From NCBI GenBank assembly GCA_028386065.3, contig JAKUCV010001701.1:1-64000 (forward strand): DNA of 64,000 nt. Direction: 5' to 3'. Each line of letters begins with the position of its first letter. Position 1 is the first letter of the stretch. The stretch comes from Turnera subulata. Its lineage: Eukaryota > Streptophyta > Magnoliopsida > Malpighiales > Passifloraceae. The notes below the pieces were generated by a model, which searched no databases, was not told where the DNA came from, and was given only the letters and a program-made list of their open reading frames with translations. Both the position numbers and the translations under genes were made by a program. Shown piece by piece: positions 1-8,031 of this stretch.

Positions 1-197
1 GTAATTTGTTGCATAAATGTTCATTGATTTTGTTGTTGACATTGTATCCCGGGTAGAAGGGCATTTTGGTCACTTCACATGATGTATATTCTTTAATGAA
101 TAATTTGGGATACAGGTGTCCCGAGAATGATAAGGACAATTTGGTCAATTTATAATTAATTTGTAATTTATATTAATAAATTGGGACACGGGCGTTT
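1..197 (+). repeat. 3' end of a G-type long LTR
   Basis: This stretch matches 40816-40988, the last part of solo LTR G. Both share the core gtatcccgggt(t)agaagggca and the terminal sequence ggcgtttca. It ends at about 197, where Tat LTR sequence begins, so it is an LTR terminus abutting element A. The rest of this copy lies outside the window. It contains no coding sequence. Confidence 0.7.
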
Positions 198-212
198 CAA
201 GTCAAGTAGTGG

Positions 213-236
213 ATGACCGCCGGCAACGGCGGTCAT
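213..236 (+). promoter_or_regulatory. Perfect GC-rich inverted repeat in U3
   Basis: A 10-bp arm ATGACCGCCG (213-222) is followed by GCAA and the exact inverted arm CGGCGGTCAT (227-236), about 125 bp upstream of the TATA box. Related GACCGCC/GGCGGTC blocks occur in every Tat LTR of the window. As U3 lies in the 3' end of the genomic RNA, it could act as DNA or as an RNA hairpin with a GNRA-type loop. Its function is unknown. Confidence 0.7.
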
Positions 237-360
237 GTCCTCCCAGATTCGCCCAAATCTCCGATTTTATTTCTAATTCGATCCTACGCGGTTTTGAACC
301 AGATTTTTGGGCATAATCTTCACCATTTAGCAGGTCCAGGCCCCTAGGCCTCCCAGAGCA

Positions 361-370
361 CTATAAATAG
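361..370 (+). promoter_or_regulatory. TATA box of element A 5' LTR
   Basis: The sequence ctataaatag is followed about 30 bp later by a C/A-rich start region. The 3' LTR has the same box at 16760-16769. It marks the U3/R boundary region. Confidence 0.75.
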
Positions 371-435
371 GACTCCTCACGCACATTTCAAAGGATCACA
401 AACTTTTCTCACATATACACCTATAAGCCTTGAGT

Positions 436-462
436 GCTTGGAGAAACTCTACTTCTCCAAGC
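436..462 (+). promoter_or_regulatory. Stem-loop near the start of R
   Basis: The arms GCTTGGAGAA (436-445) and TTCTCCAAGC (453-462) form a perfect 10-bp stem around a 7-nt loop, about 70 bp after the TATA box. The same hairpin is intact in the 3' LTR (about 16835-16861). The left arm is partly conserved in the LTRs of B, C and M. It would be at the 5' end of the transcript. Confidence 0.65.
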
Positions 463-1107
463 CTAGAAATATATTCTTTAGGCAAAAACACAGCAGGAAT
501 TTCGTGGGAGGCCTTAGTAGTAGTCCAGCAAGGAGAGGTCAAGAAGAGGATCAACCATAGAGCTTAGAAGCGACAAGAAGATGGGTGTAGAACTCAACCC
601 AATGCAAGGAGCTAGAAGAGGGATACAAGAGGTAACACTAAACCCTCTTTTGATTGATTTTTGTTGATTATATGCTGATGCTTTTGATGATGTAAGTGGC
701 CGGTTTGTGCCATGTTTAGAACTACGTGGCTTTGACCCCGATCACTCGGGTACGTAGGTAGTCTCGGTCTTACAACGGGAAGCAAGCCAAATCCTCTTCT
801 TCTCCCCTTCTCTTTATTTTCCACACATGCACACTTGCACTAGGCACACTGGCATTTTATAATTGCACGTAGTCTCGACCCAACACGGATGGGTGCCTAA
901 CACCTTCCCATCTGTGGCGAACCCCCGATCCCTTAACTTTGGTTCGCCATGACCATGTAGCCTAAAGGAGTCATATTAAGGTTTTTCCCAAGTTTTGTCC
1001 TTAATAAAACTTGAGTGGCGACTCCAATGTTATGGGATTTACCCGGGGAAGAAGGTAAAAGGACTAGGTGAATAGGCCCAAGTGATTTTGGGTCGGGTAT
1101 TCACAGT

Positions 1108-1124
1108 TGGCGACTCCGCTGGGG
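1108..1124 (+). other. Primer-binding site, tRNA-Arg type
   Basis: TGGCGACTCCGCTGGGG is complementary, with one mismatch, to the 3' end of plant tRNA-Arg(ACG) (...CCCCAGTGGAGTCG plus CCA). It lies two bases after the LTR end ...ttcaca, where minus-strand synthesis would be primed. Confidence 0.85.
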
Positions 1125-1615
1125 AAGTAGTGGGTTCAAGAGACTTTGTGCAATTTTTGAAATCTTGTGTGCCTTTTACTTCTCATCATAAGTGCCTTGC
1201 ATTCATGACAGTTGATGTGAAGCCTTTACCTTAAGAGGGCAAGGGAATCCAAATCCGCTACATGCTTTCCTTAAGCGATAGTGGTTTGAGTGAATCCCTT
1301 TCTCGATGCTTAGCTATGATGGGGATTAGTTGGCCTAGGACCTCACATGATATCCTTTATCACATGTGAGTAGGTCAGCCTATTCCCTAGCGAAAATCTT
1401 TTGGCCCCCAACCAGCTGCATACCCTGAGCATCTCATGCATTATAAATCAATAAATGGTATGTGCATTTGAGTGATTAATTGTTGTGAATTCAAGTAAGT
1501 GTAAATAGTTTTGCCCCTTATTCTCACATACCCCAAAACCCAATGAGTTAGTATATACCAGGAAGTCTATGGGACACCGAGTCTCTGACTCCTATGCTTC
1601 AAATGATAGGGCAAG
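1125..1615 (+). other. Untranslated leader of element A with conserved block
   Basis: There is no reading frame of note. The segment at about 1310-1440 (cctaggacctcacatgat..., cacatgtgagtaggt..., tggcccccaaccagct...) matches, on the element-sense strand, the leaders of B (14753-14945), C (18420-18605) and M (60285-60490). This conservation outside coding sequence suggests a cis-acting RNA function such as packaging; that is inference. Confidence 0.6.
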
Positions 1616-4167
1616 ATGAGTCAGGACAACAGTGCTAAAGTGGCTGAGGAATCCAAGGACCTGTTGAAAGATCCGGTGGGTAGGGATGCACTTTTGGCAT
1701 TACAGAAGGGGAAGATGGTGTCCCCTAGGAGTGATGGGGGACAAGTATCGAAGTCAGGCGATGAGAACAAGGTGGTGGTCATCCAAGATAAAGACTCATC
1801 GACACAAGAATCCAAGGGGGATGAGAAAAGGCTTGAGAGAGTGGAATAGTTATTGAAGGCCATGAAGAGAAAAGAAGATGACTGGAATTTAGACCGTTTG
1901 TCCCTATTCCCTGGTGCCCCGCTACCCGAAAAGTTCAAGATGCCTGATATTGAAAAGTTCAACGGAACGGGATGCCTTACAACACACCTAAAGATCTATG
2001 TGAGGATGTTGCAGCCTATGGGAATAGGACCAGAGCTGATGGTTCAACTATTTCAAAGGACTTTATCGGGAGCGGCCTTGAAATGGTTCATGACCTTGGA
2101 TGAAAGCAAGGTGAGCAAGTGGGATGATATCTGTAAGGTATAAATCAGTATAGTTACAATACCGAAGTAGATGTAACCAATAGGGATCTTGAGACAACTA
2201 AGTAGGAGGCCCAGGAGACCTTTTCTGCCTACAACTCGAAATGGCGTAGTAAAGCATCATTGATGGTAAGTAGGCCCACTGAAGAGGACCAAATGCAAAT
2301 GGTGATCAAGAATCTTCAACCAGCTTATTATGATCGCATGGTTGGAAACTATTATGCAAACTTCAAGGCCCTTATCGAAGCTGGGATACAATGGGAAGAC
2401 GCTATCAGCTCTGGGAAAATCGAGGTCTCTATGGACGCTCTCATGTCCAGAAGGAACATAATGTGTCTCAAGGGAAAAGGTCAGCTGAGGTGAACCATGA
2501 TGCCATCCAGGCACCACTATAGATCGGATCAAAGCTCAGGAACTTTACTCCTCTCCCTATGTCCTTGGGAAAGATGCTCAAGAAGTGTATGGAGAAAGGT
2601 TTACTGCAACCTTTGGACCCAAGACCCAATTCGCCCCTTAAGGGAGACCCTAATAAGTTCTGTGAATTCCATCAGATGGCTAGACATATTACCGATAATT
2701 GCTCTCGACTCTGCCATGAGATCCAGGACATGATAGAGAGGAATGAAATAATCCTGCCCAAAAGGCCAAACACCAAGCTGAATCCATAGATTGATGTGAT
2801 AGAAGCGGAACCCAAGCTTGAGTACGAATGCTTGGTGCTTGACCTTAGTGAGTATGTGGATTCAGATGAAGAAGTTGATGTCATCACCAGATCTAGGAGG
2901 ATAGCAAGGAGAGCTCCTCTCCGTTTAGACAAACATGAGTAAGTAACGGAATCCTGAAGAAGATGTGATAGTTAAACAACTGAAGAAGACTCAAGCAAAC
3001 ATCTCGATCTGGGTTCTGCAGATGGCTTCAGGCCCACATCGAGAGAAGGTGCTTCAAACCATAAACAAGGCCCATGTTCCTATCGACACTACACCAGAAA
3101 CATTGGCCAACATGATAGTCTCTATGGAAATCGATAATCAAATATCCTTTTCTGATAAGGATTTGCGCTCGGACAGGGGAGTTCATGTTGAAGCATTGTA
3201 CATGACCATCGAGGTCAAAGACAACCAAGTAGCATTGGTTTTGATAGACAACGGATTGGCTTTGAATGTATGCCTTCTGAAAACTGCAAGCTTGTTAGGA
3301 TTTGGGGCCACAGATTTCTTGCCATCTTGAACAATGGTCAAGGCATATGATAATGCTCAAAGGGAAGTCTTAGGGATGATAATGTTAGAAGCAACCATCG
3401 GACCTGCTCCTTTTGTGATAGAATTCCAACTGCTGGACATCACGTCCAGCTTTAACTTACTTATTGGGAGACTCTGGTTGCATCAAGCTCGAGCTGTGGC
3501 ATCCACTTTACATCAAATGTTGCGGTTTCCTTCCCAAGGAGGGGTAGTTACATTCAAAGGGGAAACTACCGAGAAGAATATCAAGCCAGTATTTGGAATT
3601 GAAGGAGACGAGGAAGTATCTTTTTCAGGTTTTGTCTTTGAATCCGTCGTCGCTATAATGACAGACAAGCTGGCTTGTAAGCCACCTTAATATGACCCTT
3701 TTGGTAATGTGGTGGTCATAGGGATCATGGAAAAGATGAGGTATTTCCCAGTCATGGGGCTAGGGAATAAACAACAAAGGATGTTAGAAGTTCCTCGGGT
3801 TCATACCGCTAAACCACCCTTTGGTTTGGGATATGTCCCAACCGAGACAGAGATTTAGAGGCAGAAGGAAAAAGACCAAGCAAGGGCATTGGCTCAAAAG
3901 AAGAAGCAAGAATGAGACTTTGTCATGTCTCCCTATTTCAAGACATTAATTGACTACTTTGTGAAGGAGGGAAAAGACTTTCCTTTCTGTGGTTTCCTGG
4001 AACAATGGGTGTGCACCATCACGAAGAATAAGAAATCAGGATTTGAGCTGTTCTTCGACTGTTATCCGGAGGAGGAAGAAGAGGTAGGAGTAAAGGAAGA
4101 AGCTGAGAATGTAGAGGGCGAAGACTTTGGCTGTAGGACACTTTTTGAAGAAATGGAGGTTGCTTAA
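1616..4167 (+). pseudogene. gag: Gag-protease polyprotein remnant, element A (Tat)
   Basis: The true ATG is at 1616. The N-terminal gag runs 1616-2143, with the motif KFKMPDIEKFNGTGCLTTHL and the capsid signature GAALKWFM. It continues in other frames at 2260-2496 and 2559-2789, where a gag zinc-knuckle-like motif C-x2-H reads CEFHQMARHITDNC (the usual second His context is altered). The retroviral-type aspartic protease follows at 2965-3690, with active-site context LIDNGLALNV and the downstream SSFNLLIGR. A protease-RT linker is at 3691-4167 (MSPYFKTL, DFPFCGF). Breaks include a TAG at 1847-1849, frameshifts in gag, a TGA at 3328-3330 and two stops near 3856-3915. RT, RNase H and integrase are missing. 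It is not functional as it stands. Confidence 0.85.
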
Positions 4168-4360
4168 AAGACCCCTGCAGTAGTTTATATTGAGTGCCTA
4201 GGTCATGGTTCAAATGAAAAGGGGTGGGGTGGGGGGTCGATGAGGGCAAGTTGTTTTGTTGTTCTCTTTAAGTAGAAATGTTGTTTTTGGCATGATTTAG
4301 TATGAAATCGGCATTAAGGTGTAATTAATCTGTTATGGAATGATTTAGGCGGAGTGATAA
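4168..4360 (+). mobile_element. 3' end of A internal region, purine tract and first part of 3' LTR
   Basis: A purine-rich run (gaaaaggggtggggtggggg, from about 4217) followed by gatgagggcaag is a good polypurine tract. The 3' LTR should begin at about 4252 with TGTTTTGTTG. It continues to 4360, where element B interrupts it, and resumes at 16412. The exact LTR start is inferred because the 5' LTR has lost this part. Confidence 0.5.
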
Positions 4361-4362
4361 AG

Positions 4363-5687
4363 TGAGAATCTGGAACTTTCTCACCTCGTGACAGAGAAAT
4401 CGATGGAGCCGCCACCCAAGTTTTATTAGAATGGAAAAATTCAGGAAAAACCAAAGATAACTCCTTTATGCCCACAAAGCGACCAAATTTGCGTTCCAAA
4501 GATACCGGACTCGGGGGTTCATCATGGATAGGAAGGTATGAGGCACCCCATCCATGCTGGGGCGAAATAATATGCTATTTAAACGAATACTTGTGCTTTG
4601 GTGCGAGTGTGCATGTGTGTAAACCAGATTTCCAGCTGCAAATAAACAACAATATATACATAAAAAATTGAAATTAAAAGAAAAAGAGAGGGGGAAAAGA
4701 AGATTGAGCTTGCGTCTCCACCACTAGAGACATCCTACGTACCCCGGTTGGGTTCAAAGCTCACGTAGTTCTGAGATTACAGACAACACTCAAGCAAACA
4801 TCTTAGTATCAACATATATCAGAGACAAAAATCACAGCAGCAGAGAGAAATCAAAGGGAAAGAGACTAAGTTACCACCAAGGGCGTGTTCTTCGTCGTTC
4901 TTCGTGTTGGAGGGTTGTGGATTGCTTCTACCCTCTTTCCGTTCCTTAGTTCCACCTTGATTGGCTCTGGAACTACTGCAGAGACAAAACTAAACAACAA
5001 AACACATGAAATCTGGCAGAGAAAAGTAAAGAAATTGAATTGAAAAGAAAATAGAAGAGTTTTCCCAAGCAAAGAGCTTAATGGCCAACCTCCCAAACTT
5101 GTGTTATGAGGGTTCTATTTATAGTGTTTAGGGTCTGAGGAGGCGTGGTTTTGATCCTATGGTTGAGAGGAAAAACTAAAAAAATTGCCAAACTGGAGCA
5201 CACGACCGCCATCTGGTGGCGGTCATGTCGTGATGACCGCCGCCGCCGGCCTGTCGGTTACTGTTCACGGCTTTTCCTATTTTGACCCAGTTTTCCTTAT
5301 TTTGACTCCAATTCGATTCTTGCACGCAAAGTATGGATTCTTGGACCAGAAAATCTCCCTATTCTTGAGAAAAACTCTATACTCTTTCCATGTAAACTCA
5401 ATTACTTAACCTTCACTCCAAGGATTAAGAATTATTCCTTTTTTATTCCATAAATTAGGCAAAAAAATAAACTAACTTAATTGGGCCTCTAATTTGAAGA
5501 AAATCAGAGACAAATAAGCTAGAAAATTCGTGTTAAGCCTGGGCCTAATTATAAGTATAGTCCACTGATTTATTTATTGGGTTCCTGAGCCAAATGAAAG
5601 ACCAAAAATTAATAAAATTAACCTTGGACTCAAAAACACAGTTATAATCCAATGTAATAAATGGGTGGCTAAATTTGGGTGTTCACA
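4363..5687 (-). mobile_element. 3' LTR of element B
   Basis: This 1325-bp LTR pairs with 15070-16406. On the element strand it starts TGTGAACACCCAAAT and ends ATTCTCA. TATA is at 5113-5124 (minus strand CTATAAATAGAAC). The GACCGCC/GGCGGTC block is at 5204-5250, including an 8-bp stem at 5204-5224. The CTACGT/ACGTAG dyad is at 4735-4768. No coding sequence is seen. Confidence 0.9.
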
Positions 5688-5712
5688 GATACCCTCGTTG
5701 ATGAGGGTCTAA
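5688..5712 (-). other. Polypurine tract of element B
   Basis: On the minus strand, the sequence CATCAACGAGGGTATC directly precedes the 3' LTR start TGTGAACA. The same site in element M reads CATCAACGAGGGGCATC. It is the expected primer site for plus-strand synthesis. Confidence 0.65.
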
Positions 5713-5861
5713 GAAAGGGTGAAACACTAGTCATTAGTTTACTTAAAGAGACGATTTCAACATTATGAAAGGGTGAAACACTAACCATTAGTTTACTTAA
5801 AGAGACGATGTCAATGTTATGAAAGGGTGAAGCCCTAACCATTAGTTTACATTCAAAGGGG
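5713..5861. repeat. 54-bp tandem repeat, about 2.8 copies
   Basis: Copies start at 5713, 5767 and 5821, each beginning gaaagggtgaa and containing ccattagtttac. A related array of slightly longer units is at 55655-55808 in element M. Confidence 0.85.
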
Positions 5862-5962
5862 ATTGAGACAAAAAGCTTGAGACTAAAGGTCGGGACTAAA
5901 GGGTTGAGACTAAAAGGTTGAGAGGGACTAAAGGTTGAGACTAAAGGTTGGGACTAAAGGTA
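5862..5962. repeat. Tandem repeat TTGAGACTAAAGG, about 8 units
   Basis: Imperfect 13-15-bp units (ttgagactaaagg, ttgggactaaagg) follow the 54-bp array. The homologous array in element M (55810-56078) has about 19 units, so copy number differs between relatives. Confidence 0.9.
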
Positions 5963-6290
5963 TTGCCTCTGGCATCCAATGGGGAATAAAAATTTTGAGA
6001 CGAACCAGGAATTTAAGACTAAAGGGACCAAGCCCGTGACGATCCACTTGGGGAGTTTTTTTTTTTTTTTTAGCCAAGTAAAGATTATGAGTGTTCGTTG
6101 TGATTGAATCATTGGATGCCCCTAATGTGGGCGTTGGGACTATTTTCTAATAGTGGATCCAGAAAATAAGTTGAAAAAGAGTTATGGAGGGTTGTGCCAA
6201 ACACTTATGCATGAAAAGAAAACAAATTTGAGACCTTAGTCAAGTCATAATTTCCGGAAAGAAAAACATTTACTGAGTGGATCGAGTGGT
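5963..6290. other. Non-coding 3' region of element B
   Basis: It contains a poly-T run (about 6056-6072) and a ggatgcccctaatg motif at 6115, which recurs in the 3' region of M. No reading frame or known domain is visible. Confidence 0.5.
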
Positions 6291-6533
6291 GAGACAAGAT
6301 AACGAACAGTGGCTGGAAGGCGGTGCTGGCGGTCATGTGATGGTTGCCTCCTAGAGGCTTGGCCGCCAGCTGGCGGCGGTCATGACTCTCAGTTCCGATT
6401 CCTACTCGGTTTTGGAGTCTAATTCTTGATGAGAGACGGGTTTAGCCGACTTTTAACATCTATGAAAGGAACCAGAGACCTATGGAGAGGTGCATAAACA
6501 TTTGAGAGCAGAGGATTGAGTACTCTAAACACC
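6291..6533 (+). promoter_or_regulatory. LTR-like promoter region upstream of the antisense gene
   Basis: Two GGCGGTCATG decamers (6319-6328 and 6374-6383) lie in GC-rich inverted repeats (ggccgccagctggcgg, 6360-6375). They are followed by ccgattcctactcggttttgg, which resembles sequence beside the same block in the LTRs of A and C. The coding sequence starts 150 bp downstream. tgcataaaca (6491-6500) is a weak TATA candidate. The similarity suggests a captured or co-evolved U3-like promoter; promoter activity is inferred. Confidence 0.5.
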
Positions 6534-7802
6534 ATGGGTGACAATTTTCATGCTAGAGTGCAAGCTTGGATGAAGAGTATTTCCAAAGCCATCCAATATG
6601 ATTTCCTGGCTCTAAAGAGGCTATTCAATCTGAGGATTGTGCAAGTCCAACCAGAGTTATTAAGGGCCGCAGTGACGTTTTGGGATAGAGAGAATCATGT
6701 GTTTCGCTTTGGAAGCGATATGATGGAGCTCTGCCCGACAGTGGAAGAGTTCGATGCTCTCCGTGGAGTAACGACAAGTGACACCGAAAATCAGCTCACC
6801 AGGGAGATAAGGAACAGGAAAATTATTGCTGCGTCGTACAATGCCCCTTATGCAAGGAGTGTTTGCCCCTACTTATCAATATCCAAGGATTGGTGGGACG
6901 CTCTCTTGATGGACAAAGATTATATCGACTTGGGACCATTGATCTCTTTGTATCATGTAGATGGAGACGAGACACTTGGAAGCAACTGGAGAGAGAAGAG
7001 CAAACGGGTCCTATCAATTGTCATGATGAATGAGTTCTTGCTAAAGACGCGTCATGGCATGGGTCACGTTATTCTTGGAGAATACGTCGAACAGCTATAC
7101 AAAGGAAATAGCATTGTACCACTAGTAGTTGGCAAAACCCTTAATGCGCTAGACGCCCTTGCGGATGACTTGAATTGTCCAATTGGCGGTTCTCCATTGC
7201 TACTGCAAATGTGGCGGTGTGAACATCTCAAGATCATTGAATGACCGGTATCATTGAAGTACCTGTCAGCGAGCTATTCAACAAGGTGTCGACTCCAGAA
7301 CTTTGTGACTATGAGAGAGTGGGTCACCTATATGCATCATCTGACTTCCAATGATATAATGTGGCATTGTGTTTGGCTGAAGGTTATACGCATGGCGAGA
7401 GACACATTCGGCAATGAAGTAGTGCTACTACCCAGTATCAAGCAGTTTACCTATTACAACACCACGCGGTTTATGGGACAAATTGGTCAAGCTCAACCTG
7501 TTCCTTGTATGATCACCCCTCCTATCGAAGGGACTATGGATGGTAAACTCGTGGGGATTATTTTTAGTAATTGGACTCTCTTGACTTGGATTGGCGTAGG
7601 AACGCGTGCGTTGGAGCCTCCTATTCCACGGAATAAGGAGTGGCTAAGGGACACAACTAAGCCATTCGAGAAATTGCTGCGCGCGAGACGAAAGAAGATC
7701 ATGGATAGTCCTAAGCCATCTAGAGCTGAGTCTGTGGGACATACTGAGTCAGAGGAAGAAGATAATGACAAGATTTGGAGGCATAAACGCCCTAGGCATT
7801 AG
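6534..7802 (+). pseudogene. Antisense accessory gene of element B, DUF7745-like protein, one in-frame stop
   Basis: This frame is on the strand opposite gag-pol, between pol and the 3' LTR. The likely start is ATG 6534 in a good plant context (aacaccATGggt). A single frame of 423 codons runs to TAG 7800-7802, broken only by a TGA at 7242-7244 that looks like a mutated CGA. Near the N terminus the pattern TFWDRENHVFRFGS...PTVEEFDALRG matches my recollection of the plant DUF7745 family found in many retrotransposon-linked proteins. The middle has GGSPLLLQMWRCEHL; the second half has W...L...I.W....L and VVLLPSIKQFTYYN. The C terminus (about residues 385-422) is charged, with SEEEDNDK and KRPRH, possibly nuclear. 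Extra antisense genes are known in Tat elements (maize Grande gene23, for example). The biochemical function is unknown. Confidence 0.75.
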
Positions 7803-8031
7803 AGACTTATGACAAAGAATGTTATTTTCATTTACGAGTATGCAAAATAACAACAAGACCAAATAAATTCCAATTTTTAGTCAACTTGGGAACTTTTATT
7901 AATGTAATAATAAGAGACCAGACCTTTGCAGGCTTCCTACGTATCTGCGCTTCGTGACTATTTACTGTGTTGTTATGATTGTGTTTGCACAGAATCAGGT
8001 CTACGTAGTTTTTTGAACAGTGTTTTGAGCG
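7803..8031. other. Intergenic spacer between convergent genes, with CTACGT/ACGTAG dyad
   Basis: It lies between the ends of the convergent antisense gene and pol. A dyad (tcctacgtatctgcg, 7937-7951, with caggtctacgtagtt, 7998-8012) resembles the one found in the R/U5 part of all Tat LTRs here. It may mark a shared RNA 3'-end signal; this is inference. Confidence 0.45.

Larger units (their letters stand above)
198..1105 (+). mobile_element. 5' LTR of element A, 5'-truncated
   Basis: It aligns closely along its whole length with 16590-17504 (shared TATA region, R hairpin and end). It starts inside U3 with gtcaagtagtggatgacc and ends with gggtattcaca immediately before the PBS. The 3' copy has about 290 more bases at its 5' side, so this copy has lost its beginning. 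TATA is at 361-370, and a conserved ACTACGT...TACGTAGG dyad lies at 721-758. Confidence 0.85.
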
